A DNA stretch of 64,000 nt from Phlebotomus papatasi (taxonomy: Eukaryota; Arthropoda; Insecta; Diptera; Psychodidae). Numbering within the stretch: the first letter of the stretch is position 1; every line of letters starts with the position of its first letter. Both the position numbers and the translations under genes were made by a program. This document shows, piece after piece, positions 51,101-56,040 of the stretch. The stretch is taken from positions 72,602,001-72,666,000 of the forward strand of contig NC_077222.1 of NCBI RefSeq assembly GCF_024763615.1. The letters are read 5' to 3'. The notes beneath the pieces were generated by a model. That model was given only the letters and a program-made list of their open reading frames with translations, had not been told where the DNA came from and did not search any database.

Positions 51101-54100
51101 TTTGTATTCCGGGGATAACTTTGCACCCCTGCTTTTCGCAAGCTTTGCTCTAATTCCAGGACTTAACGATGGTCTAGTAAACATAAAGGCAATTAAAGAT
51201 GATTAAAGATCATTTTATTGAGTTTTAAAAGGTTCTTTGGGACCTCTTAAAACTTAAACAGAAATTAACATTTTAAGGACGATTGAAACACCGGTTTTTC
51301 AATAATTTCTTATGGTCTTCTAAGGTTATGTTTTGCTTTAAGAAGTTAGAAAAAGTCATTTTTCTGACGCCCAATTTTTGATATTCTCGTCCCTAAAGAG
51401 TTAAAGTTTAGGAAGTGAATGTGTTAAGTTATAGAATTCTCGCTCAAAACTATAGAGGTTGTCCTAGAGAAGTATAATTCATATCTCAAAATCTCCCTTA
51501 CGAGATAAGAAAGAAATTTGATAAGCCTATTTCTACACAAAGTGCTCAAATTGCATTTTACTTTAAGTTTATCAGTTAATTTGTGGTAAATTAATTATTA
51601 ATTAATTAACGAAATTTGAAACTTAAAATTAAATATCGTTTTCGTCGAATAAATAGCAGTCTTTATATACTCATAAGTTAATTTAAAATTCTGTAACTTT
51701 ACGATTTATTTCACAAGTATTGAAATAATTATTATTTTCTACTAAACTGTGATCTCACTAAACACTCGTATTTTGGAGATTTAGATTTATGCTGCAAGTT
51801 TTTCATTTATTGAAGCCAATTAATCCAAAAACTTTCCTCTCCAAACTCACTAAAAATGTTTTAGTATGTAATTCATGTACAACTTTTCTTTTGGTAAATA
51901 AAATCATTATAGTTCTTAACTCTCTATTTTAAAAAATAAAAAAAGGTAACTTATTTCGGGGAACTTAAGCCAATCTGACTAGGGAACCCACGGGGAACTC
52001 GGCGAACCCATGCATTTTTTCAAGGAACTCACGGGGAACCCCGGAAACCCTTACATTTTTAGGGAATTCTCAAAAAACCCGGTGAACTTATACATTTTTC
52101 CGGGGATGTAGAGACCCTGCACATTTTTTCAGATAAGTCTCAGGGAACTCGGGGGCTCATATATTTTCTCAGGGAACAGGAGGAACCCATACATTTTCCA
52201 GGGAGCTTTCCGGAAACTGGCGGAACCCATACATTTTTTCAGGGACCGCGAGGAACTCATATATTTTTTCAGGGAACCTAGGCAACCTGGAGAACCTATA
52301 TGTTTTTTCAAAGAACTCATACATTTTTCATAAAACCCGGAGAACCCATTTTAAGGGAACCGGGACAACCCATTTCTTCACAGAACTGACGGGAAATTCA
52401 GGAAAACCATGTATTTCTTTGGGAAATCAAGAACTCGAGCCACTCTCATCGCTTATAAATAATCATTTGAAAAAAATGGCACCCTCCGGATTCCTAAACT
52501 AAACATATCCCATGGGTTCGTCCCGGATTTCCCCAGGGTTCTTAAGAGTTCTCTCCCTGCAAGTTCCTTGGATTATCCTCAGGTGTATCGAAAAACCTGT
52601 GAGTTATTCAAGAATTTTTCGCAAATTTCTAAGATTCTGTTTGGGTTACTGAAATTTCTGTGACCTAAAGTTCTCCATGGGTTCTTCGAGTTCCCCACAA
52701 ATTCTTCGGCTTATCTTTCTTTATCCATTGCGTTCCCCTAGACTAGTCTTAGTTTTTTCTAATGAATGAATAACTCCTTGTGTAAAGAGCAAATGATGAA
52801 ATCTTGTCAAGGCACGCATCAAAAAAAAAATATTTTCACTGTTTAAAATAACATTTTACTGCGTTTATTCACATTTCCCTTCATAAAAACAACTAATTAG
52901 GAAGACACTATGATTAAATGCACCAAAGCAATTTTAAATGAATAAAAACACACAGTAAATGTAGATTTTCTGATGGCACCCGTGGGGACTCATAGGGCTT
53001 TAGAGAGTTAAAATAACACGTAAAGTAAAAACACTATAAAATAGGGTAGATGACCCATTTAATGTCATGCCCTATCTATATAATGTTAGCTCTAAAAAAA
53101 ATTTGTATATCTTTCCAATATTATTGGTACTTTGGCATTACAAAATCAAAGTATTTGTTTAGTATTTTAAAATACAATTCTAATTTATTAGGGGTAGAAG
53201 TAAATAGGACATCTACACTACTCTTAATTCGTCTTTAGTACTTTAATTTGTAAAGTAAAAAATCAATTTTTAGAATTTCCATAAAATTTTCATTTGCGAC
53301 TAATTTATCAGCAACTTAATCTCATACTTGAGGTGGTAAGCGGGTTTGACATAGGAAAAAATTTCAATTTTGTCTATTTTTTATTTTTGAACTATAAAAT
53401 TTCGTAAATTCAGATTTTCATCTGTCTGATAGAGTAGGCCTTGACAGATAATTTCATCGGAAAATTTTTGAAAAATTTTCAAAATTGAACGGTTGAGAAA
53501 TGGTATGATCACACCCTGATTTTTTTCCTTTGTCACGTTTTTTTTCTAGCAACTTGATCCTAAATCCATAAAACTAGTATTTTCTTTTAAGATATGAATG
53601 TGGCTCGTGCTTAACAGTAGGATATTTTTTTATTTTTTTCCGATCTTTGGAAAAACTTTTTTTCAAAAAAGTGATAATTTTCGACCACTTTTTAACATGT
53701 TTTATACAATAAAATCCGTCAAAATCAATATTTCTAAAAACCCTCATGTAGAGCACGAGCCAACTATATCTAGAAGAAGTGCGCAAAGTTACAGTAAGAT
53801 CGGTTCATGCGTTTTCGAAATATCTTGACAACCGATTTTGAAAATGGTGTTTTGATAAAAATGTTTTTAAAGTTTTGCAACAATATGCGCGCGCGGGCGG
53901 AATGAATAACTAAAACTGCTCTAAAAATAAAAAAAAATAAAAGCCAATTTAATAACGAAAAGGCAACCGAAAACCTCAAATTGGCAACCCACATAGTTTT
54001 GAAGATATCTCGTGAAATGTGTAGTGATCCATTTAATATATAATTTAATTTTAATTTTTTATAATAAATTAATAAAAAATTGACGGAAAATTGGTTTTAT

Positions 54101-55210
54101 AAATTAAATCTGAGGTGATGCACTGCATTCTTGTCAGAGTTAAATGGTAAAAAGTAGGGGAGACTGGGGCAAAATTTGTCAAAATGAAAATTTCAATATT
54201 CACTATTTTCTTAAATAAAAGAGACTGAGGCTTGAAATTTTTATTATATATAGCCTTCATGAACCTTCTTAAACTTACAAAGTTTCAAGGAATTCGAGGA
54301 AGGATTATGTGAAATAAAAAATAATGAAATTTTGAGCCCTATTTTTGGAATATTTGGCTTACAGAAAATATCACTGATTAGCTTAATTTAAGCACATTTC
54401 TCGTTAAGATAGAGAAAAATTATCTGCGACAAAGTTGTAGAGGAATAAATTTCCTATAAAAATATGTCTATTTGATATTTTTAATGTTTGTGAGAGTAAA
54501 ACGTCACAAATTATCCGAAGACTGATAAAATTTGCCCCAGAAATTGTGAGAATCTCCACAAAATCGACTTTTAGAAAATGATTCGATAAATCACATTTCT
54601 TTCGAGATAGAGGAAATAGTCTTCTGCAATGTTGTAGCGCAGTAAATTTCCTACAAGAATATGCTCATTATAAAACGTTTAAGTGTTCTCAGAGGTCGCG
54701 AAAGAATTAAGTGTGCGTTTTGACAAGTTTTGCTCCAATCTCTCCTCTATAATATATTTTTGACAAGTTTTCAAATGATTAACGAACTGAAATAGATAAA
54801 ATGATACCAAGAACAACATCTAAGGATAATTTTCAAACTGTATAAATGGCAAAAAAACACTCTTTTGACTTTGTATTCTTGCATGTAAATAGAAGATAAA
54901 CAGCTTTAATAAAATAAACTCACCAAATTCCAAATTGTTGTACATTTTGCAGAAACGAAAAACCTTGAGGGCCTCCCTAGCGATGCAGCGTCAATACAAC
55001 ATTGGACTGAACTCGACGCCGGGAACAATCAGTCTGGCTGTCGATAAGCACCCCCGCTTTCCGCCCCGATTGGGTCCCCGTGGACCAGAGCGTGCCTGGC
55101 CCGGTGATTCTGATCTCATTCGCAACCGTCGCCTCGAGGAGAGGGGCTTCAAGGCACCCCCAAAGTATTCACCCGCGTACACCTCTGATGTCTCCCATTT
55201 GGTCGTGTAA
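18057..55210 (+). CDS. Nmdar1: NMDA-type ionotropic glutamate receptor subunit 1 (8 exons; 5' end not in window)
   Basis: This is the obligatory glycine-binding subunit of the NMDA receptor, a ligand-gated Ca2+-permeable cation channel of the postsynaptic membrane. The coding sequence joins 18057-18179, 23976-24197, 28613-28815, 32071-32236, 33195-33461, 38420-39394, 42078-42587 and 54953-55210. Every intron starts GT and ends AG, and the 2724 nt read through as 907 residues plus TAA. Fly NMDAR1 is about 1000 residues, so roughly the first 60 to 70 (signal peptide and start of the amino-terminal domain) are missing and should lie upstream. Domain order in window numbering: amino-terminal LIVBP-like domain (residues 1 to about 330), S1 half of the ligand domain, M1 (about 515-535), re-entrant pore loop (about 556-575), M3 with the SYTANLAAF gate motif (602-610), S2, M4 (about 773-796), C-tail. 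The reading frame is intact and looks functional. Similarity to Drosophila NMDAR1 was judged from memory of the family. Confidence 0.97.
18624..18837 (+). mobile_element. F1 MITE, copy 1 (214 bp, TA-flanked)
   Basis: Terminal inverted repeat GGAGAAGTGGGGTACCTTTG with complement GATACCCTACTTCTCTC; TA at 18622-18623 and 18838-18839. Same family as 45815-46027, with which it shares the near-palindromic body. Confidence 0.8.
19031..21013 (+). mobile_element. Dead pogo/Tigger-like DNA transposon (about 1.98 kb)
   Basis: Subterminal inverted repeats lie at 19039-19070 (ATGTAACTCCG, then AAAACTCGGATGC) and 20966-21000 (complement, with the same two blocks). Taking the nearest TA on each side (19029-19030, 21014-21015) gives the stated ends; the outermost 8 to 13 bp differ between sides, so the exact ends are uncertain. 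It contains one transposase pseudogene. A candidate spliced leader runs from donor AAG-GTGAGT (19392) to acceptor TTCTGTTTCAG (19541), just before the ATG. Confidence 0.85.
19542..20828 (+). pseudogene. Pogo/jerky-like transposase pseudogene (nonsense codon and catalytic-core deletion)
   Basis: The ATG at 19542 opens MPKGTKEKTYKDKPDSKEG, then a psq-type helix-turn-helix (SKTFNVPRTTLHNKL) and a CENP-B-type domain (EQEKELVKWILGCADGWHPI). An in-frame TAG at 19899-19901 interrupts a stretch where relatives usually have Trp; the same frame continues with FRNFLKRHPELSMRKP. The DDE domain starts with NCDESAFF, the first catalytic Asp. After GWMDGPLFYAGLYFPK the usual second Asp segment (DGH) and third acidic residue are missing, so the core is deleted. 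The tail (to TGA at 20826) is Lys/Glu-rich and predicted coiled-coil. Two independent lesions make it non-functional. Confidence 0.9.
22003..22202. mobile_element. F3 MITE (200 bp, TA-flanked)
   Basis: Ends GGGGAAGGCTGTAATGC and (complement) GGGGAAGGCTTTACCCC, with TTCGA-type inner pairing; TA at 22001-22002 and 22203-22204. Non-coding. Confidence 0.75.
22295..23243 (+). mobile_element. F1 MITE, copy 3, split by a composite repeat
   Basis: The left part (22295-22462) carries CGGGGAAGTG, TACCTTTGAATTGTGGCAGC and the family body. The right part (about 23201-23243) continues with AAGCCCTATTTCAAAGTTGC and CAATGGTGCTCC. The intervening 738 bp are the composite repeat, so the F1 copy is the older insertion. 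Confidence 0.65.
22463..23200 (+). repeat. Composite dispersed repeat (F16), best-bounded copy, nested in an F1 element
   Basis: The left end is GGGGTGACAAAGCGTCCCAG and the right end AGTTCAAGCAGT. It sits inside an F1 element, whose left part is 22295-22462 and right part about 23201-23243, so the host fixes its ends. An A-run (22459-22462, 23200-23204) may be the target duplication. Inner blocks: TTTACCGGTTCTCAACCGAT, TGTTCGCCTGGG, a G-run and CTATCTCTTACCG. Long open frames on both strands (for example 22652-23194 minus) are chance products of this repeat. Confidence 0.65.
23976..24197 (+). CDS. Nmdar1: Nmdar1 exon B: amino-terminal domain
   Basis: These 74 codons, phase 0 to 0, follow the acceptor TACTTTCCATAG and precede the donor GTTAGT. 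The product runs VYAMVVSHEQSGDLSPAAV, then a YTSGFYQIPVIGISSRDAAF segment, and ends EMLSHFGYTK. This is the best conserved block of the insect NMDAR1 amino-terminal (LIVBP-like) domain. It follows exon A directly in the protein, separated by a 5.8-kb intron that holds a dead DNA transposon. Confidence 0.96.
24795..24848 (+). mobile_element. Severely 5'-truncated LINE copy (3' end only)
   Basis: GACCCCGATAAAGATAAG, GGTTTAAAATGAATGAATG and the (ATGA)n tail match the 3' end of the LINE at 35283-36525 (minus strand: CGACCCCAATAGGGATAAGC then GAAAATGAATGAA). Confidence 0.75.
26123..26316. mobile_element. F2 MITE (194 bp, TA-flanked)
   Basis: Ends GGGGAAAATGGGGCACCACC and complement GGTGGTACCCCAGTTTCCCC; CAAACAC continues both arms. 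TA at 26121-26122 and 26317-26318. Confidence 0.8.
26701..26959 (-). mobile_element. F8 MITE, copy 1 (259 bp)
   Basis: Terminal inverted repeat CCCAAGAAGCAA / TTGCTTCTTGGG; flanked by TAA on both sides (26698-26700, 26960-26962). Identical in length to the copy at 40179-40437 and inverted relative to it. Orientation label is arbitrary. Confidence 0.85.
27109..27250 (+). mobile_element. piggyBac-like MITE (F9), copy 1
   Basis: 142 bp with ends CCCTTTAAGGACGA and CGTTCTTAAAGGG, flanked by TTAA (27105-27108, 27251-27254). TTAA duplication and a CCC terminus are the piggyBac hallmark. Confidence 0.85.
28613..28815 (+). CDS. Nmdar1: Nmdar1 exon C: amino-terminal domain
   Basis: The exon starts in phase 0 after TTTCTCCGGCAG and ends two bases into a codon (AA) before the donor GTAACT; the first base of the next exon completes an Asn codon. 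It encodes VIIIHSSDTDGRAILGRF, then TTSQTNYDDIDVRATVE and a KTAQSRVYLLYA end, characteristic of the fly receptor. The split codon supports the predicted junction, since neither neighbour could be joined in another phase without losing the frame. Confidence 0.95.
30140..30450 (+). repeat. Tandem duplication, period about 157 bp
   Basis: Two adjacent copies starting near 30155 and 30312 share GGGTGATAAACTCATAAAG, AGATCGATGAATGGCATCGA and TAGTCGATGGTTTTTCTTTA with few differences. Non-coding. Confidence 0.85.
30672..31001. mobile_element. Fold-back MITE (F13), about 330 bp
   Basis: Left arm segments AAGCCCAGATAAG, GCTGAGATTCTTTACAG and GTTGAATTTTGGGGGTAAAG are repeated in reverse complement in the right arm (30836-30992). 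The arms pair nearly to the centre. No clear target duplication. Confidence 0.75.
31128..31265 (-). mobile_element. piggyBac-like MITE (F9), copy 2, diverged
   Basis: Flanked by TTAA at 31124-31127 and 31266-31269; ends TCCTCTAAGGATGAC and TTTTGTCCTTAAAGAA. The order of internal blocks is inverted relative to copy 1 (complement of GACTTTTTAGAGC-type sequence). Confidence 0.7.
32071..32236 (+). CDS. Nmdar1: Nmdar1 exon D: amino-terminal domain
   Basis: This 166-nt exon completes the split Asn codon with its first base (T after CATCTAACAG) and continues for 55 codons: KDDASIIFRDAAALNMTEAG, then YVWIVTEQALVANNTP and HAHSEKQHIR before the donor GTAAGT. It carries two N-glycosylation sequons (NMT, NNT). 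It corresponds to the DAQVIFRDAGEYNMT region of the fly protein. Confidence 0.95.
32237..33194 (+). other. Nmdar1: Nmdar1 intron D-E (958 bp)
   Basis: Shortest intron; AT-rich; no repeat or other feature recognised. Confidence 0.9.
33195..33461 (+). CDS. Nmdar1: Nmdar1 exon E: end of amino-terminal domain
   Basis: These 89 codons, phase 0 to 0, run from the acceptor CTCTTTTTAG to the donor GTAAGT. The sequence starts DSVYVLASAIKEMRLNETI, contains GDTGQVAFDDNGDRIYAEY (a signature of the membrane-proximal amino-terminal domain) and ends IVGSFYYDA. The intron before it is the shortest in the gene (958 nt). Confidence 0.96.
33618..33770 (+). repeat. Degenerate minisatellite, unit like CGGGATTTTGGCTTT
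   Basis: About ten imperfect units, mostly with GGGATTTTGGCTTT on the plus strand after one unit in the opposite orientation. Related patches at 37945-38000 and 40590-40905. Confidence 0.75.
33932..34071 (+). mobile_element. piggyBac-like MITE (F9), copy 3
   Basis: 140 bp, TTAA at 33928-33931 and 34072-34075; shares GGGGTCAGAAAAAATCACTT and GGTCACCAGTGACCCAATCG with copy 1, differing at few sites. Confidence 0.88.
35283..36525 (-). mobile_element. 5'-truncated non-LTR retrotransposon (LINE)
   Basis: It contains the reverse-transcriptase frame below, a 3' UTR of only about 25 nt and an ATGAATGAA-type tail at the plus-strand left end. A 13-bp direct repeat, TAAAAAATATTAT, flanks it (35270-35282, 36526-36538) and is the probable target duplication; AT-rich context makes a chance match possible. 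The 5' part (endonuclease and RT fingers) is absent. Confidence 0.88.
35319..36518 (-). pseudogene. Reverse transcriptase ORF of LINE, 5'-truncated
   Basis: An intact frame of 399 codons before TAG. It starts within the palm/finger region at RLGEEQCGFRPGRSTTDQLF, then motif A (FIDLEKAYDRVPRE, first catalytic Asp), motif B (GLRQGCVLSPLLF), motif C (LLYADDLVLF), thumb, and a C-terminal block with RSQLRWYGHVQRMNEERFPR and RGRPRTRW. These are typical of endonuclease-type LINEs (RTE/CR1-like range; very short 3' UTR and tandem tail fit RTE-like, not certain). The frame has no stops or shifts, so insertion is fairly recent, but it cannot be mobile without its 5' half. Confidence 0.9.
37945..38000 (-). 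repeat. Short minisatellite patch (AAATCCCGAAAGCC units)
   Basis: Three to four units of AAAATCCCGAAAGCCAATAT type, complement of the 33618-33770 unit. Confidence 0.65.
38420..39394 (+). CDS. Nmdar1: Nmdar1 exon F: S1, M1, pore loop, M3 and start of S2
   Basis: The largest exon (325 codons, phase 0 to 0) begins DKQKMRLRINDSDIIWPGK after TTTATTTTGCAG and ends YFRRQ before GTGAGA. In exon numbering: glycine-binding S1 segment with the PLT and distal Arg ligand motif (PLTINPER, 144-151); M1 about 188-208; pore loop 229-248 with the Asn of LLNSG at 245, the site that sets Ca2+ permeability and Mg2+ block in NMDA receptors; M3 about 262-286 with SYTANLAAF at 275-283; then the start of S2. N-glycosylation sequons lie at 67, 94, 114 and 307. 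All residues expected in a working channel are present. Confidence 0.98.
39741..39999. mobile_element. F15 MITE (about 259 bp)
   Basis: Ends ATCACTGAGAAAAAAAA and the approximate complement TTTCTTCCAGTGAT; internal TTAATTTTACACC and GGTAAAATTAACAT blocks pair. Target duplication unclear. Confidence 0.55.
40110..40535 (-). mobile_element. LINE relic interrupted by an F8 MITE
   Basis: Outside the MITE, 40110-40178 and 40440-40535 align with 36205-36375 of the intact LINE (shared TTTACACGGACACAGCTACTA-like, GTACTATGACTGGATAGCTCC-like and CTCAAAGTTGTTCT segments, with many substitutions). It is older than the LINE at 35283. Confidence 0.8.
40179..40437 (+). mobile_element. F8 MITE, copy 2 (259 bp), inserted in a LINE relic
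   Basis: Same inverted ends as copy 1, TA on both sides (40177-40178, 40438-40439). The flanks are LINE sequence; the homologous uninterrupted site in the LINE at about 36270 reads GCTACTACAGTC, with a single TA. This confirms a 2-bp TA target duplication. Confidence 0.9.
40590..40905. repeat. Two-armed minisatellite (orientation switch near 40690)
   Basis: Units read as CCAAAATCCCGAAAG-type on the plus strand up to about 40690 and as TTTCGGGATTTTGGC-type after it, so the patch can fold on itself. It directly follows the LINE relic. Confidence 0.75.
40905..41068. repeat. F17 inverted-repeat element
   Basis: CTTCGCAAGCTTTTATTTAA and AAAGATGGT at the left pair with ACCATCTTTAA and TTAAAATAAAGCTTACGAA at the right. 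A half copy is at 51107-51165 (TTTTCGCAAGCTTTGC, then AACGATGGT). Confidence 0.55.
41096..41494. mobile_element. F14 inverted-repeat element (about 399 bp)
   Basis: GTTATCACATTTGCACATTG, AATTTTAAT and GATTCACATTAATTGT at the left are mirrored at 41447-41494. Inner arms (GGTAGACTTGGCC / GGCCAAGTCCACTT) also pair. A right-hand partial copy is at about 59390-59495. Confidence 0.7.
42078..42587 (+). CDS. Nmdar1: Nmdar1 exon G: S2, M4 and membrane-proximal tail
   Basis: These 170 codons, phase 0 to 0, run from CTTCCATCAG to the donor GTAAGT. The exon starts VELSNMYRTMEANNYATAE and holds MAFIWDSSRLEYE, whose Asp (exon residue 36) matches the glycine-amino-group ligand Asp of GluN1. Cys48 and Cys105 match the conserved S2 disulfide. 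M4 spans about 121-144 and is followed by a basic segment (KKHQIKKQKR) and AADKWRGTIE, the equivalent of the C0 region that binds calmodulin in vertebrate GluN1; calmodulin binding here is inferred only. Confidence 0.98.
43296..43811. mobile_element. 516-bp near-perfect palindromic MITE (F10)
   Basis: Ends CACAGAAAAAAATATTTT and the complement AATATTTTTTTTTTCTGTG; TA at 43294-43295 and 43812-43813. Arms of about 250 bp pair almost entirely, with the centre near 43553. The arms contain many copies of TTCGTAAATGTTTG. Open frames inside it are products of the repeats. Confidence 0.9.
44937..45021. repeat. 85-bp hairpin
   Basis: AATTGAGACGCTCAGAACAA at the left pairs with TTGCTCTGAGCGTCTCAATT at the right with one mismatch; the loop is about 40 nt. 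No relative seen in the window. Confidence 0.6.
45815..46027 (+). mobile_element. F1 MITE, copy 2 (213 bp, near-perfect palindrome)
   Basis: The end GGGGGAAGTGGGGCACCTTT is matched by its complement at 46008-46027, and the arms pair almost to the centre. TA flanks at 45813-45814 and 46028-46029. The cleanest, probably youngest, copy of this family in the window. Confidence 0.85.
46686..46907. mobile_element. Two F12 elements back to back
   Basis: The first copy (46686-46784) and second copy (46798-46907) are separated by 13 bp. Both have the TCTACACA(C/T)TAGAGAAAT end and its complement. The first has lost part of its middle. Another isolated end (GCGTAGAGGCC) is at about 46254-46265. Confidence 0.7.
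47570..47716 (+). repeat. F16 composite repeat, 3' part
   Basis: A ten-G run (47601-47610), TCGTCGAAGTCCGATAGTCG, CACTTATCGTTTGGCC and the terminal TTCGAGCAGTAAAA identify the 3' half of the composite repeat. Confidence 0.55.
49210..49725. repeat. F16 composite repeat fragments
   Basis: Two fragments with the G-run, CATTGAAGACCG, CGATATCTCTCACCGTTTGG and GTGACAAATTGAAAAAAA module (49615-49725) and a weaker one (about 49240-49310). They match the 3' part of the copy at 22463-23200. A similar fragment is at 47600-47716. Confidence 0.5.
49755..49902. mobile_element. Solo copy of the palindromic unit F11
   Basis: CAGCACACATTAATTTTTAT, TTGTAAACATGTTTTCAAAA, a GATTAGATCTAGATTTCATT centre and GATGTTTACAAACAAAAT match the array units at 57252-59018. 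It shows that the unit is a dispersed element as well as an array component. Confidence 0.75.
49916..50983 (+). mobile_element. F5 element, copy 2, with decayed transposase N-terminus
   Basis: A 1068-bp homologue of 8520-9521 in the same orientation, TA-flanked (49914-49915, 50984-50985). It preserves more of the coding remnant than copy 1: an ATG at 50459 and an in-frame fragment at 50646-50717. The catalytic domain is absent, so it is non-autonomous. Confidence 0.8.
50459..50717 (+). pseudogene. Relic of a psq/pogo-type transposase N-terminal domain
   Basis: The frame from 50459 reads MPGKSKEHHLYERDVARNAL, continues to QGMTESARTW and is lost to a frameshift (stop at 50588-50590). A second piece, 50646-50717, reads EQEEDSVRLVHEMKNNGHPV and ends in TAG. 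Order and spacing match the N-terminus of the transposase pseudogene at 19542 (MPKGTKEKT, then RNAL, then SKEQEKELVKWI and HPI). These segments belong to psq and CENP-B-type DNA-binding domains. No DDE domain follows before the element ends. The assignment rests on pattern similarity within this window. Confidence 0.6.
51107..51165 (+). repeat. F17 half copy
   Basis: Matches the left half of the element at 40905-41068. Confidence 0.4.
51269..51400 (-). mobile_element. piggyBac-like MITE (F9), copy 4
   Basis: 132 bp, TTAA at 51265-51268 and 51401-51404, in inverted orientation relative to copies 1 and 3 (GGTTATGTTTTGCTTTAAG, AGTCATTTTTCTGACGCCC). Confidence 0.8.
51950..52430 (+). repeat. Degenerate minisatellite rich in GGGAAC, unit about 45 bp
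   Basis: About ten imperfect units of the form CATTTTTTCAGGGAAC, ACTCGG, GGAACCCATA. Sequence at 52500-52740 carries the same words on the other strand (GGGTTC, CCCATGGGTTC, GTTCCCC). No coding character. Confidence 0.7.
52806..52950 (+). repeat. Dispersed repeat shared with 7127-7260
   Basis: Both stretches share CACGCATCAAAAA, ATTTTACTG(C/T)GTTTATT-like sequence and TTTTAAATGAATA in the same order. Family unknown. Confidence 0.5.
54073..54150 (+). repeat. F7 relic
   Basis: Matches the middle of the F7 elements (TTTATAAATTAAATCTGAG, GCATTCTTGTCAGAGTTAAA) and is cut at its right edge by the F4 element starting at 54157. Confidence 0.6.
54157..54747 (+). mobile_element. F4 element, complete (TIR GGGGAGACTGGGGC)
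   Basis: This 591-bp stretch runs from GGGGAGACTGGGGCAAAA to TTTTGCTCCAATCTCTCCTC, an imperfect terminal inverted repeat, with TA on both sides (54155-54156 and 54748-54749). There is no coding capacity. It lies in the last Nmdar1 intron, about 200 bp before the terminal exon, next to a relic of the F7 family. Confidence 0.75.
54953..55210 (+). CDS. Nmdar1: Nmdar1 terminal coding exon H: cytoplasmic C-tail
   Basis: Eighty-five codons plus TAA follow the acceptor TACATTTTGCAG. The tail begins KRKTLRASLAMQRQYNIGLN, continues through a proline/arginine-rich stretch (RFPPRLGPRGPERAWPGD) and ends KYSPAYTSDVSHLVV, as in the fly receptor. The last residues (hydrophobic at positions 0 and -2) would fit a class II PDZ ligand; that is inference. 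The tail is shorter than my recollection of the Drosophila tail, mainly in the middle. Local GC is far above the flanking DNA, as expected for coding sequence. Confidence 0.96.
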   Translation, partial: KRKTLRASLAMQRQYNIGLNSTPGTISLAVDKHPRFPPRLGPRGPERAWPGDSDLIRNRRLEERGFKAPPKYSPAYTSDVSHLVV

Positions 55211-56040
55211 CTTCCGACAATTCGTTTTGGGATGTTTCAGAGGTGTTTTGTCTATGGGAAATTCCATGTGCTTCCTCTTGCAACTCTCAATATTCAAGTA
55301 CAAATAATTCACTTCCTTCCACTTGTATCAGTTCCTGCTTCAGTACTCATCCTATTTGGAACCTTTTTTTTGCTCCTTCATTTTCTCCCATCGTCATTCC
55401 AAGTTAGAATCATTCAAGTGCACAAAATTCATCAGATTACATTCACAGTTTTTTTTACCGCTCTTCTTATCACACAGACACATCAGGATAATATATGAGG
55501 AAAAAGCAATATTAATGTGTAATAATTTTCACGAGTCAATAGAGCAGCAGGAGAAAGCACAACATTTTCCACTCAAGCCTCCTCCTTAGAAAAAAAAACT
55601 AGTAGAAAAAAAATAAACCAATGTAAATAGGAAGCAAAAGAAAAGTTGTTGTAGAAAAAACTATATGGAAATTGTAAGAGAAATAACAAAACAAATTAAA
55701 TGAAAATCAACTGCCAAAGATTTTTTTTCGTAACACTCTAACTTGTAGATAAATTAGAAGAAAAAAATAAATAAATTGTGAGAGAGATAAAAACCAAATA
55801 AATTTGTAAATAGTAAAAAAAAAACAGAAAACATAAAGAAAAGACGTTTCTTCCCCATCAAAAAAAAAACATAAAGAGTCGTGAAGAGAATATTGTAACA
55901 CTAATTATAGAAATTGCTGTAAAATGTGAAATGATGGTGTGTATTTAAGCAGAAGATAACAAAAATGATAATATATTTTTTGAAATACACCTATTAGTCT
56001 TATACGGAAGGCCTATAAGTTAATTATTGAAAATAAATTG
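55211..56040 (+). other. Nmdar1: Presumed 3' UTR of Nmdar1
   Basis: The sequence after the stop codon is first mixed, then strongly A-rich. AATAAA hexamers are frequent; one plausible poly(A) signal is at 56032-56037, but several earlier ones exist and the true end cannot be chosen from sequence. Small open frames here (for example 55232-55589) have no coding character. Confidence 0.4.

Larger units (their letters stand above)
42588..54952 (+). other. Nmdar1: Nmdar1 intron G-H (12.4 kb)
   Basis: The largest intron. Holds a 516-bp palindrome (43296-43811), a short hairpin (44937-45021), an F1 MITE (45815-46027), F12 elements (46686-46907), composite-repeat fragments (45453-45670, 47570-47716, 49210-49725), a solo palindromic unit (49755-49902), an F5 element (49916-50983), an F9 MITE (51269-51400), minisatellites (51950-52740), an F7 relic and an F4 element (54073-54747). 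Nothing recognised in 47720-49200 or 52960-54000. Confidence 0.9.

Noticed and set aside
55232..55589. Two 88-codon frames after the Nmdar1 stop
   Set aside because: They overlap in different frames in the presumed 3' UTR and show no family match.
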